Source: Sulfitobacter sp043557345
GTDB lineage: Bacteria > Pseudomonadota > Alphaproteobacteria > Rhodobacterales > Rhodobacteraceae
DNA length: 64,000 nucleotides
Assembly: GCF_043557345.1 (NCBI RefSeq)
Contig: NZ_JBIFFV010000007.1
Span: 62,001 to 126,000, forward strand
Reading direction: 5' to 3'
In this document: positions 25,890-34,547 of the stretch, piece by piece
Layout: the number at the start of each line of letters is the position of its first letter
How positions within the stretch are numbered: the stretch's first letter is position 1
Made by a program: the position numbers and the translations under genes
The notes under the pieces: model-generated
What the model saw: only the letters and a program-made list of their open reading frames with translations
Database searches by the model: none
What the model was told of the DNA's origin: nothing

Positions 25890-26597
25890 TTACAGTTCGA
25901 TACGGATATCGTGAATCCAAAGCTTCGGCGGACGCGATAGGACAAAGACCACCACATCGGCCAGATCATCCGGCTCGGTGAAGATATGGTTCGGCACATC
26001 CTCTCCGGCCTTGGCGAACATGCCGGTGTTGGTGCCAGACTGATACAGCCCGCCCACCCGCACGCCGGTGTTTTCCTCATCCGCCTTCAGCACCTCGGTA
26101 AAGCCGCGCACGCCGTATTTCGTGGCCGTATAGACCGACTGCCCCGCCTGCGCCACGACACCGGATTTGGAGACGATATTGAGGATGATCGCCTCGTCAT
26201 TGTCGCGCAGCGCGGGCAGCGTGGCCTGTGTCACCTGCATGAGGCCAGTCAAATTGGTCTGCACCGTGGCCTGCAACATCTCGGGCGCAATCGTGTCGAG
26301 CGGGCCTGCCTTGTGCCAAATCCCTGCGTTGTTGATCAGGATGTCCAAGCCGCCAAAACGCTCCACCACCTGCGCGGCGGTCTGGTCGATCGCCGAAGGG
26401 TCTTGCAGATCGCAGGTCAGCCCCACCGCCTCTGCTGCGCCAGCGGCTTGGCAGGCTTCGGCCACGGCCAAGAGGCGCGTCTCATCCCGGCCCAGAATGG
26501 CCAGCCGCGCGCCTGTCTCCGCCAGCTTCAGACAGATGTGCCGCCCGATCCCGTCGCTGCCGCCGGTGACCAAAATACGTTTGTCGCGCAGTTCCAT
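25890..26597 (-). CDS. Short-chain dehydrogenase/reductase
   Basis: A 235-residue classical SDR. The nucleotide-binding TGGSDGIGRH, the NNAG motif (LINNAGIW) and the catalytic Ser and YxxxK (SKSGV and VYTATKYGV) are all present. Start MELRDKRILVTGG at 26597; the upstream frame is out of family. It lies 67 bases after the LuxR-type regulator on the same strand and may be its target or co-transcribed. Substrate unknown. Confidence 0.9.
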   Translation of the reverse strand: MELRDKRILVTGGSDGIGRHICLKLAETGARLAILGRDETRLLAVAEACQAAGAAEAVGLTCDLQDPSAIDQTAAQVVERFGGLDILINNAGIWHKAGPLDTIAPEMLQATVQTNLTGLMQVTQATLPALRDNDEAIILNIVSKSGVVAQAGQSVYTATKYGVRGFTEVLKADEENTGVRVGGLYQSGTNTGMFAKAGEDVPNHIFTEPDDLADVVVFVLSRPPKLWIHDIRIEL

Positions 26598-26664
26598 ATC
26601 GCTCTCCTTTGTTGCGGGCGGCTTACCGTGCGGCAAAGCCGCCGCCAAGCCCTGCCCCGCCCGG

Positions 26665-27384
26665 TCAGATCGTGATGATCTGCGCCCGGATCGCCTTGGC
26701 CACCGCATGGGTCTTGTTGGTCACGTCCAGCTTGGCGCAGGCGTTGTAAAGATGGTGGTTCACCGTGCTGGCCGCCACCGTCATGATCTGCGCCGTCTCC
26801 CATGCCGTCTTGCCCACAGCGGCCCATTTCAGCACTTCCTTTTCACGGTTGCTTAGCCGTGGCCCCGGCGCGGCGGGGGCGATATCCGCCACCATATCGC
26901 TTTGGATCAGACAGCCCAGATAGATCGCATCGGCGATGATCCCGCGCTTGTATTTGCGCCATTCGTGTATCCGCAGGTCAGAGTTCAGCGTCAGCACCGC
27001 CTTGCCATGCACATGATCCCGAATGGGGATCGACACACCGTTCTGTCGCACGCCGAATTCCATCGCCTCGCCAAAGAAATTGCGGGTGGTCCGGTCGACC
27101 TTGGGCAGCTCGCTCCAATCCACCGGCAGGGTGCCTTCGAGGGATTTGTCGACCACCGGGTCGATCAGATGGTAGCTTTCCTCTTGGTAGCGCGTCAGCC
27201 AAGCGGGATCATAGGTCGAGTGAATGACCGGATCGCTGCCGCTGGCGCCAGTCTTGTGAAACCCCAGATAGGACAGGTTGTTCAGCCCCATATCCTGCGC
27301 CAAGATCTGCAACATCTCGGCGGGTTTGATGTCGGGGCGTTGCTCTTTCAATAGGAGGTAGCGGTCGGAAAGCGGTGTCACCAT
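26665..27384 (-). CDS. LuxR-family regulator with autoinducer-binding domain (LuxR solo)
   Basis: A 239-residue protein with an N-terminal autoinducer-binding domain (residues about 15-165) and a C-terminal LuxR helix-turn-helix (LSNREKEVLKWAAVGKTAWE, then TVNHHLYNACAKLDV). Residues that contact acyl-homoserine lactones in the family are recognisable: the aromatic/Asp cluster W, Y, Y and DP in AWLTRYQEESYHLIDPVV, and W in LPVDWSELP. No luxI-type synthase occurs in the window, so it may sense a signal made elsewhere or by other cells. A 16-base palindrome lies just upstream. Confidence 0.93.
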   Translation of the reverse strand: MVTPLSDRYLLLKEQRPDIKPAEMLQILAQDMGLNNLSYLGFHKTGASGSDPVIHSTYDPAWLTRYQEESYHLIDPVVDKSLEGTLPVDWSELPKVDRTTRNFFGEAMEFGVRQNGVSIPIRDHVHGKAVLTLNSDLRIHEWRKYKRGIIADAIYLGCLIQSDMVADIAPAAPGPRLSNREKEVLKWAAVGKTAWETAQIMTVAASTVNHHLYNACAKLDVTNKTHAVAKAIRAQIITI

Positions 27385-27415
27385 AGGGCGGCGTTCGAAA
27401 GCTCATGTGATTAAA

Positions 27416-27431
27416 AACTGAGCATTCAGTT
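27416..27431. promoter_or_regulatory. lux-box-like palindrome upstream of the LuxR gene
   Basis: AACTGA-GCAT-TCAGTT, a perfect inverted repeat with a four-base centre, 32-47 bases upstream of the LuxR start. Size and symmetry are like lux boxes, and the position suits autoregulation. It is slightly shorter than the usual 18-22 bases. Confidence 0.45.
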
Positions 27432-27985
27432 AGGCCACCTCAACCAGTGAGGGAATATGTCCGCCCTCGAATGATTTCTCGCAATAGGGGAAACCGGGCA
27501 AAGCGTTGCAATTTTGCCCCGGTGACCAAGGGTCAAGCAAACGGGCCGCCCGACGAAGGGTCGGCACGTCCGCCTGCCCGCGAGATGGCGCAGAGCATAA
27601 AGCGGCCACCGCCCAAAAACCAATGCGCCCCTTACAAAAACACGATCGTCCAACACAGCGGACAGGGGCGCGGCTTCCGAAAGCGGGGACCGGAACAGAG
27701 CCAAATGGCAGGCCCTGTCAAAAGGTCGCGTCAGCCTAAGCGCGCATCTTATGTCTGACTGCCATTCAACACAGCCGCAAACTCGGATAGCAAGATTCGC
27801 GCCGGCGATCTTCAAGCATTTGTTATAGTTTGATTAAATTTCCGGCGCATCTTGACTGCGCGTGCCTGGGCGCATCTGTAAAGCTGGTAATATTTATAGG
27901 TGTGGGTGAACCGCGGCGATCAGGGCCCAGTCCGGGCACAAGCGAGAGAGCCCTGTTACAAAAACTTCACTGGCGCAAAACCGAC
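27432..27985. other. Long intergenic region between luxR and the arsenic operon
   Basis: Over 550 bases without a convincing gene. Two overlapping open frames exist (27447-27758 plus, 27426-27815 minus), but neither resembles a family, and their compositions look like translated non-coding DNA. The right half is A+T-rich and probably contains the ars promoter. I see no transposase or repeat. Confidence 0.55.
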
Positions 27986-28007
27986 TAATTCTGTAATTCA
28001 TGAATTA
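27986..28007. promoter_or_regulatory. Candidate ArsR operator overlapping the start codon
   Basis: TAATTCATGAATTA (27994-28007) is a perfect 14-base palindrome whose last base is the A of the arsR-arsC ATG. An extra TAATTC half-site lies at 27986-27991. No Shine-Dalgarno sequence fits between the palindrome and the ATG. Symmetry and position fit autorepression by the ArsR domain encoded just downstream. Confidence 0.6.
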
Positions 28008-28849
28008 TGGAACAAGTGATCCCCAACCGCCTTGCCACCCTCGGCCATCCACAGCGCCTTGCGCTGTTTCGGCTGCTCACGCGCCGCTACCCTGACAGGG
28101 TGCCCGCGACCGAACTGGCGCAGGCGCTCGGCCTCAGGCCCAACACGCTTTCGACCTATATCGGCGCGCTGATGCAGGTGGGGTTGGTGAGCCAAAAACG
28201 GCAGGGCACCTCTCTGCGCTATGCGATCGACATCGAGGCCGCGCGGGACACCATCGGCTACCTGCTGAACGACTGCTGCCGTGGCCGGCCCGAGATTTGC
28301 CTCCCCCTCATCTCTTCAGATGGACACGCACCCATGACCGAGGACAAGTTCAATGTCCTGTTCATCTGCACCGGCAATTCCGCCCGGTCGATCTTTGCCG
28401 AAAGCATCCTGCGCGACCTCGCAGGGGACCGGTTCAACGCCTATTCCGCAGGCACCCGCCCGCAATCTGAGTTGAACCCTTTCGCCGTCGAAGTGCTCAA
28501 GCAAAAGGGCCATGATGTGGCCCACCTCAGGTCAAAACATATCTCTGAGTTTCAGGCCGCGGATGCGCCTGCCTTCGACTTCGTCTTTACCGTCTGCAAT
28601 CAAGCCGCCAATGAGGAATGCCCCACCTGGCCGGGCCAGCCGATCACGGCGCATTGGGGGCTGCCCGATCCGGTCAAGGTCGAAGGCTCCGACGCGGAAA
28701 AAAGCCTCGCCTTCCAACAGGCCTATGGCACCCTGCGCAACCGGATGCTGGGTTTTACCAGCCTGCCGATTGCCTCGCTCGACCGTATCTCGCTGCAAAA
28801 GGCGCTGGATGACGCGGGCCAAACCAACCAGAGAGGAACCCCCGCATGA
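28007..28849 (+). CDS. ArsR regulator - arsenate reductase (ArsC, LMW-PTP type) fusion
   Basis: A 280-residue fusion. Residues 1 to about 100 are an ArsR winged helix (ATELAQALGLRPNTLSTYIGAL) ending in three cysteines (C90, C91, C98 in DCCRGRPEICLP). This layout is like the C-terminal arsenite site described for Acidithiobacillus ferrooxidans ArsR. From about residue 112 comes a LMW-phosphatase-type domain with the CX5R loop CTGNSARS (C121 to R127), a further Cys in FTVCNQAANEECP and the Asp in GLPDPVKVEG, matching thiol-linked arsenate reductases. One chain would both sense arsenite and reduce arsenate. Its stop overlaps the GAPDH start (ATGA). Confidence 0.9.
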   Translation: MEQVIPNRLATLGHPQRLALFRLLTRRYPDRVPATELAQALGLRPNTLSTYIGALMQVGLVSQKRQGTSLRYAIDIEAARDTIGYLLNDCCRGRPEICLPLISSDGHAPMTEDKFNVLFICTGNSARSIFAESILRDLAGDRFNAYSAGTRPQSELNPFAVEVLKQKGHDVAHLRSKHISEFQAADAPAFDFVFTVCNQAANEECPTWPGQPITAHWGLPDPVKVEGSDAEKSLAFQQAYGTLRNRMLGFTSLPIASLDRISLQKALDDAGQTNQRGTPA

Positions 28850-29844
28850 CCACCTACGCGATCAACGGCCTTGGCCGTATCGGCAAGCTCGCCCTGAAAC
28901 CGCTGCTGGAACAGGGGGCCGAGATTGCATGGATCAACGACGCGGTGGGCGACCCGGAAATGCATGCCCATCTGCTGGAATTCGACACGGTGCATGGACG
29001 CTGGCAGGCCGATTTCGCCCATGACGCGGACAGCGTGACGATCAACGGCACCCGCCTGTCCTTCATCGGCACACACGACCTCGGCGCGCTGCCGCTCGAC
29101 GGGGTGGATGTGGTGATCGACTGCACCGGCGTCTTCAAGACCGAGGCAAAACTCGCCCCCTATTTCGAAGCGGGGGTGAAAAAAGTGGTTGTCTCGGCCC
29201 CGGTAAAAGACGGGGATGCGGCCAATATCGTCTATGGCGTCAATGACGATGTCTATGACCCTGCCCGCCACCGGATCGTCACGGCGGCAAGCTGCACGAC
29301 CAATTGCCTCGCCCCGGTGGTGAAGGTCATCCATGAGGCGCTGCGGATCAAACATGGCTCCATCACTACGATCCACGATGTGACCAACACGCAGACCATC
29401 GTCGACCGCCCCGCCAAAGACCTGCGCCGCGCCCGTTCGGCCCTGAACTCCCTGATCCCGACCACCACGGGCAGCGCCACGGCGATCACCCTGATTTATC
29501 CCGAACTCAAAGGCCGCTTGAACGGCCATGCGGTGCGGGTGCCGCTGCTGAACGCCTCGCTGACGGACTGCGTCTTCGAGGTGGAGCGGGAGACGACCGT
29601 GGCAGAGGTAAACGCCCTGTTCAAAGCTGCCGCCGAAGGGGAATTGAAAAATATCCTCGGCTATGAGGAGCGCCCGCTGGTTTCGACCGATTACACCAAT
29701 GACACGCGGTCCAGCATCGTCGATGCGCCCTCCACCATGGTGGTGAACGGGACGCAGGTGAAAATCTATGCGTGGTACGACAATGAGATGGGCTATGCCC
29801 ACCGTCTGGTCGATGTGGCGCTGATGGTCGGGGCAAACCTGTGA
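28846..29844 (+). CDS. ArsJ-associated glyceraldehyde-3-phosphate dehydrogenase
   Basis: A 332-residue GAPDH with NAD-binding GLGRIGKLALKPLL and the catalytic Cys in TAASCTTNCLAPVVK. GAPDHs next to arsJ use arsenate in place of phosphate, making unstable 1-arseno-3-phosphoglycerate that ArsJ exports; this is established for Pseudomonas aeruginosa homologues. The N-terminal motif lacks the usual glycolytic NGFGRIGR spelling (NGLGRIGK), consistent with the specialised branch. Start and stop both overlap neighbours by four bases. A role in central glycolysis is unlikely from context. Confidence 0.92.
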   Translation: MTTYAINGLGRIGKLALKPLLEQGAEIAWINDAVGDPEMHAHLLEFDTVHGRWQADFAHDADSVTINGTRLSFIGTHDLGALPLDGVDVVIDCTGVFKTEAKLAPYFEAGVKKVVVSAPVKDGDAANIVYGVNDDVYDPARHRIVTAASCTTNCLAPVVKVIHEALRIKHGSITTIHDVTNTQTIVDRPAKDLRRARSALNSLIPTTTGSATAITLIYPELKGRLNGHAVRVPLLNASLTDCVFEVERETTVAEVNALFKAAAEGELKNILGYEERPLVSTDYTNDTRSSIVDAPSTMVVNGTQVKIYAWYDNEMGYAHRLVDVALMVGANL

Positions 29845-31103
29845 GCCCGAGCGCGACCCGCCCCGAGGGGCTCTCGGCCTATATCGCGGTCACGGCGGCC
29901 TATTGGGCCTTCATGCTGACCGATGGCGCGTTGCGCATGTTGGTGTTGCTGCATTTCCACCGGCTGGGCTTTTCGCCGGTGCAACTGGCCTATCTCTTTG
30001 TGCTGTATGAGATCGCGGGCGTTGTCACCAACCTCTGCGCGGGCTGGATCGCGGCGCGCTTCGGGCTGGCCTCGACGCTTTATGCGGGGCTGGGGTTGCA
30101 GATCGTGGCGCTGCTGGCGCTGGCGCAGCTTGACCCCACATGGGCGGTTGGCGCCTCGGTCGTCTTTGTCATGCTGGTGCAGGGGGCCAGCGGCGTGGCC
30201 AAGGATTTGGCCAAAATGTCATCGAAATCCGCCGTCAAACTGCTCGCCCCGGCTGAGGATGGCGGGCTGTTTCGCTGGGTGGCGCTGCTGACCGGGTCCA
30301 AGAACATGGTCAAAGGCTTGGGCTTTCTGCTCGGCGCGGCTTTGCTGGCGACGCTTGGTTTTGTCTGGGCGGTGCTCGGGATGGCCGCGATCCTTGCGCT
30401 GATCCTGATTGCCGTGCTGACCGCCATGCCGCCCGGCCTGCCCAAGGGCCGCAAGGGGGCGAAGTTCTCGGAAGTCTTCTCAAAATCCGCCAATGTGAAC
30501 TGGCTCAGCGCGGCGCGGGTGTTTCTCTTCGGCGCGCGGGACGTGTGGTTCGTGGTGGGCATCCCGATCTATTTCTACGCGGTCCTCTCGGACGGGACGG
30601 AGGAAAGCAACCGCGCCGCCTTTTTCATGATCGGCGCCTTCATGGCGGTCTGGGTGATCCTCTACGGCATGGTGCAGATCTACGCCCCGCGCCTGCTCCG
30701 CGCGAAATACCGCCCGGCAGAAGACCTGATCTTAGCCGCGAAGGGATGGGCATGGTCGCTTGCCGCCGTGCCCGCGGCGCTCATGCTGGCGGCGCTGGTC
30801 AGCAACGGGCCGCAGGGTTGGCTCACCGTGACGCTTGTGATCGGCCTCTTGGCCTTTGGCGCGGTCTTTGCGGTGAACTCATCTCTGCATTCCTACCTCA
30901 TCCTTTCTTTCACCAAGGCCGAGCGGGTGACGATGGATGTGGGGTTTTACTACATGGCCAATGCCGCCGGGCGGCTCTTAGGCACGCTCATGTCGGGGCT
31001 GAGCTATCAGATCGGCGGCCTGCCCCTGATGCTGGGGGCGGCGGCGGTCATGGTGGCCCTGTCGGCGCTGCTGGTCGGGTTTTTGAAACCCGACCAAAGT
31101 TAA
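29841..31103 (+). CDS. arsJ: Organoarsenical efflux MFS transporter ArsJ
   Basis: A 420-residue major-facilitator protein with about 12 membrane helices, GTG start overlapping the GAPDH stop (GTGA). Family features: YWAFMLTDGALRMLVLLHFH near the N-terminus and the central loop SKNMVKGLGFLLG. ArsJ exports 1-arseno-3-phosphoglycerate, which breaks down to arsenate outside, giving arsenate resistance together with the GAPDH. It ends three bases from the convergent mannitol dehydrogenase gene. Confidence 0.93.
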   Translation: MSPSATRPEGLSAYIAVTAAYWAFMLTDGALRMLVLLHFHRLGFSPVQLAYLFVLYEIAGVVTNLCAGWIAARFGLASTLYAGLGLQIVALLALAQLDPTWAVGASVVFVMLVQGASGVAKDLAKMSSKSAVKLLAPAEDGGLFRWVALLTGSKNMVKGLGFLLGAALLATLGFVWAVLGMAAILALILIAVLTAMPPGLPKGRKGAKFSEVFSKSANVNWLSAARVFLFGARDVWFVVGIPIYFYAVLSDGTEESNRAAFFMIGAFMAVWVILYGMVQIYAPRLLRAKYRPAEDLILAAKGWAWSLAAVPAALMLAALVSNGPQGWLTVTLVIGLLAFGAVFAVNSSLHSYLILSFTKAERVTMDVGFYYMANAAGRLLGTLMSGLSYQIGGLPLMLGAAAVMVALSALLVGFLKPDQS

Positions 31104-31106
31104 TCC

Positions 31107-32612
31107 TCAGCTGGCCTTGCTGGCGCGGCCGTTGCTCTCATCGGCCTGCGTATAAGCACTCATCGCCGCGACCGCCCCCTCGTCCCAAATGAGCGAGAGC
31201 CAAGCGACAAAGGCATCGCGAAACGCCTCGGCCTGCGCCAGATCACCGTAGAGACGCTCTTGCTCAAGCCACGCTTCGGGTCGCGTCCGCGCGGCCTGCG
31301 CCGCCTCTTTCAAAGTCTCCCAGATCGGATCATTCGCCACGATCTCGCTGCCATCCTCCCGCGTGCCCGCACACATCCGGGCCCAAAGCGCTTCGACCAA
31401 GGCCAGACCGCTGACCGAACGCCCCGCCGCCAGTTGATCCCGCAGGATCGGCAGGACAAAGCCGGTGTGCCGCGCCGAGCCGTCAAAGGCGACGCGGCGG
31501 GTGGTGTCGACGATGCGCGGGTTTGAGAAGCGCTGTTCGATCAGATCGAGATAGGCCAGCGGCGTCATGCCCGGCACCGGGGCGACCGTCTGGGTGATCT
31601 CTTCGGCCTGCACGCGGTGGAACATCGCACGGATCGCCGGATGCGCCATGGTGGCAGAGATCGTCTCGATCCCCAGCACCTCACCGACATTGGCCAAGAC
31701 CTGATGGCCCGCGTTGAGGATGCGGATCTTCATTTTCTCATAGGCGTGCACCTCGTCCGAGAAGGTCGCCCCCACCTGATCCCAATCCGGGCGGCCTGCG
31801 CAGAAGTCGTCTTCGATCACCCATTGGCGGAAGGCCTCATGGGTGACGGGGGCGGCGTCGTTCACACCGAACTCCCGCGCCTGCGCAATCTCGGCGGGGC
31901 CGGTGGCTGGGGCGATGCAATCGACCATGGAGTTGGGGAAACTGGCGTTTGCCTCGATCCAATCGGCCAGCGCCGGGTCGGACAGCCGCGCCAGCGACAC
32001 GACCGCTTGGCGCAGGATTTCGCCATTGCCTTGCAGATTGTCACAGCTCAGTCCGGTGAACGGGCCTTGCCCCGCATCGCGGCGCAGCCGCAGGGCCGCG
32101 ACGATGGCCCCAAAGGCGGTGCGCGGGGTGTCGGGATGAGCCGCGTCATGGATGATATCGGCATGGGCCGCGTCGAACCCCTTGCTTACGGGGTCGATGT
32201 AATAGCCGCTTTCGGTGACGGTCAGCCCGACGATGCGAATGGCCGGATCGGCCATGGCGCGGATCAGGGCGCCGTTGCCCTCTTCGATCGGCAGGTAGTC
32301 GATCATGGAGCCCACCACCTCGGCTGAGGTCTGCGCGGGGTCGAGTTCGATCAACGTCGTCAGACAGTCCTGCGCCAGGAGCTTTTCGCGCATGGCCGCA
32401 TCATAGGGCCGCACGCCGGCGCCAAGGATCGCCCAATCATGCGCTTGGCCGTTCTGCATCAAACGGTGCAGATACCACGCCTGATGCGCGCGGTGGAAAT
32501 TGCCCACGCCGATATGCACGATGCCGGGGGTCAGGGCGCAGCGGTCATAGCTGGGGTGGGCGATGTCGAGATCACCCAGCGTCGCGTTCGAAAGGTCTAC
32601 CAGTTTATCCAT
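31107..32612 (-). CDS. mtlK: Mannitol 2-dehydrogenase (MtlK-like)
   Basis: A 501-residue polyol dehydrogenase of the long-chain mannitol/fructuronate family. N-terminal dinucleotide-binding GIVHIGVGNFHRAHQAWYL and the catalytic Lys/Asn/His region KMKIRILNAGHQVLANVG are present. It oxidises D-mannitol (often D-arabitol or sorbitol too) to fructose using NAD. Start MDKLVDLSNATLG at 32612, with GAGG upstream. It follows the smoK gene by 72 bases, in the same order as the Rhodobacter sphaeroides polyol operon. Its product feeds the fructokinase gene 10 kb away. Confidence 0.9.
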   Translation of the reverse strand: MDKLVDLSNATLGDLDIAHPSYDRCALTPGIVHIGVGNFHRAHQAWYLHRLMQNGQAHDWAILGAGVRPYDAAMREKLLAQDCLTTLIELDPAQTSAEVVGSMIDYLPIEEGNGALIRAMADPAIRIVGLTVTESGYYIDPVSKGFDAAHADIIHDAAHPDTPRTAFGAIVAALRLRRDAGQGPFTGLSCDNLQGNGEILRQAVVSLARLSDPALADWIEANASFPNSMVDCIAPATGPAEIAQAREFGVNDAAPVTHEAFRQWVIEDDFCAGRPDWDQVGATFSDEVHAYEKMKIRILNAGHQVLANVGEVLGIETISATMAHPAIRAMFHRVQAEEITQTVAPVPGMTPLAYLDLIEQRFSNPRIVDTTRRVAFDGSARHTGFVLPILRDQLAAGRSVSGLALVEALWARMCAGTREDGSEIVANDPIWETLKEAAQAARTRPEAWLEQERLYGDLAQAEAFRDAFVAWLSLIWDEGAVAAMSAYTQADESNGRASKAS

Positions 32613-32684
32613 GATCCACATCCTCAGAGGGCCGCGCACCGGGGAGAGGGTGCGGGGGTCGGCCTGTCATTCCTGCCGCTTGCA

Positions 32685-33689
32685 TTACTCGACCCGAAGG
32701 CCCTGCGCGTCGAACCGGTGCAGCTTGTCCGCCTGCGGGGTCAGGAAAATCCGGTCCCCATGTCGGACCGACAATTCGCCATCCACGCGCACGGTCATCG
32801 GGTCGCAGCCCGCCACGCCATGGACGTGCAAGAAGGTGTCGGAGCCCAGATGCTCGGCCACGCCGATGGTGCCCTCCCACGCGCCTTCGGTGGTGGAAAC
32901 GTCGAAATGTTCAGGCCGGATGCCGATGGTTGGTGCGCCGCGCGCTTCGGCCTCGACGCCCTTGATCAGGTTCATCTTGGGCGAGCCGATGAAACCCGCG
33001 ACGAATTCGTTGCGCGGCTTGTAGTAAAGCTCAAGCGGGGAGCCGACCTGTTCAATATGCCCCGCCCGCAGCACGACGATCTTGTCGGCCATGGTCATCG
33101 CTTCGACCTGATCGTGGGTGACGTAGATCATCGTCGTGGCCAGCCGCTTGTGCAACTCGCTGATCTCAAGACGCATACCAACCCGCAGCGCGGCGTCGAG
33201 GTTCGACAGCGGCTCGTCAAAAAGGAAAGCCGAAGGTTCGCGCACGATGGCACGGCCAATGGCAACCCGCTGGCGCTGGCCGCCCGAGAGTTGGCCCGGA
33301 CGGCGGTCAAGATAGTCGGTGAGGTTCAGCGCCTTGGCAGCAGCTTCGATCCGGCGTTGCTGTTCATCCGCCGGAACGCCCGCCATCTTCATCGGAAAGG
33401 CGATGTTCTTGCGCACCGACATATGCGGATAAAGCGCGTAGGACTGGAACACCATCGCCAAGCCCCGTTTCGCGGGCGGCACGTTAGTCGCATCGGTGCC
33501 GTCGATCTCGATAAGGCCCGAGGTGATGTCCTCCAGCCCCGCGATCAGCCGCAGCAGGGTCGACTTACCGCAGCCTGAGGGGCCGACAAAGACCGTGAAC
33601 TCGCCGTCTTCGATGGTCAGATCAAGGGGTGGAATGACTTCCACATCGCCGAAGCTTTTGGAAACCTGATTGAGTTTGATTTGTCCCAT
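32685..33689 (-). CDS. smoK: Polyol ABC transporter ATP-binding protein (SmoK-like)
   Basis: A 334-residue ABC ATPase of the CUT1/UgpC group: Walker A FVGPSGCGKST, Q-loop region, signature LSGGQRQRVAIGRAIV, Walker B FLFDEPLSNLD, and the C-terminal TOBE regulatory domain (TIGIRPEHFDVS). It closely resembles the Rhodobacter SmoK subunit of sorbitol/mannitol import. It powers the two permeases encoded just upstream. Confidence 0.93.
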   Translation of the reverse strand: MGQIKLNQVSKSFGDVEVIPPLDLTIEDGEFTVFVGPSGCGKSTLLRLIAGLEDITSGLIEIDGTDATNVPPAKRGLAMVFQSYALYPHMSVRKNIAFPMKMAGVPADEQQRRIEAAAKALNLTDYLDRRPGQLSGGQRQRVAIGRAIVREPSAFLFDEPLSNLDAALRVGMRLEISELHKRLATTMIYVTHDQVEAMTMADKIVVLRAGHIEQVGSPLELYYKPRNEFVAGFIGSPKMNLIKGVEAEARGAPTIGIRPEHFDVSTTEGAWEGTIGVAEHLGSDTFLHVHGVAGCDPMTVRVDGELSVRHGDRIFLTPQADKLHRFDAQGLRVE

Positions 33690-33704
33690 GTGACTGTCCC
33701 TTGC

Positions 33705-34535
33705 TTACTTGACCGCGCCGAAAGTCAGGCCGCTGACGAGTTGTTTCTGGCTGAACCAGCCGAGGATGAGGATTGGCGCGATGGCCATGGTGGAGGCCGC
33801 GCTGAGCTTGGCGTAGAAAAGCCCTTCGGGGCTGGAATAGCTCGCGATAAAGGCGGTGAGCGGTGCCGCTTTGGCCGCGGTGAGGTTGAGCGTCCAGAAA
33901 GCTTCATTCCATGCGAGGATGAAGTTCAGCAACAGGGTTGAGGCAATGCCCGGCACCGCCATCGGCGTGAGGACGTAAAGCACCTCTTCGCGCAGGCTAG
34001 CCCCATCCATCCGGGCCGCCTCCAAGATCTCCCCGGGGATTTCACGGAAGTAGGTATAGAGCATCCAGACGATGATCGGCAGGTTGATGAGCATCAAGAT
34101 GATGACCAGAGCGATCTTGCTGTCGAGCACGCCGAACTGGATGCAGAGCAGATAGATCGGGTAGAGCACGCCCACCGCGGGAAGCATCTTGGTCGAGAGC
34201 ATCCAGAGCAGGATATCCTTGGTCCGCTTGCCGGGCACGAAGGCCATCGACCATGCGGCGGGCACAGCGATCATGATGCCAAGGATGGTCGAGCCGCCCG
34301 CGATCACGATGGAGTTCCACAGGAAGCGCCCGTAGTTCGACCGCTCCAGAACCGCCTCGTAATTCGCCAGCGTCCAATCGAAGCCAAGGAAGATCGGCGG
34401 ATCGGCGATGGCCTGCGCTTCGGTCTTGAAGCTGGTGAGGATGGTCCAAAGGATGGGGAAGAAGATCAGGAAACCGATGCCCCAAGCGAGGGCCGTGTTG
34501 ACGATCTTGCGTTGTCTGGTGACTGCGCGTGCCAT
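33705..34535 (-). CDS. smoG: Polyol ABC transporter permease (SmoG-like)
   Basis: A 276-residue inner-membrane permease with six helices and the EAA loop EAARMDGASLREEVLYVLTPMA that docks on the ATPase. CUT1 family, the second of a heteromeric pair. 12 bases separate it from the preceding permease gene and 15 from smoK. Confidence 0.92.
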   Translation of the reverse strand: MARAVTRQRKIVNTALAWGIGFLIFFPILWTILTSFKTEAQAIADPPIFLGFDWTLANYEAVLERSNYGRFLWNSIVIAGGSTILGIMIAVPAAWSMAFVPGKRTKDILLWMLSTKMLPAVGVLYPIYLLCIQFGVLDSKIALVIILMLINLPIIVWMLYTYFREIPGEILEAARMDGASLREEVLYVLTPMAVPGIASTLLLNFILAWNEAFWTLNLTAAKAAPLTAFIASYSSPEGLFYAKLSAASTMAIAPILILGWFSQKQLVSGLTFGAVK

Positions 34536-34547
34536 GATGTCTCCTCC

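Noticed and set aside
27426..27815. Two overlapping open frames on opposite strands between luxR and ars
   Set aside because: Neither has a family motif, credible start or ribosome site, and each is rich in Arg/Pro as in translated non-coding DNA.
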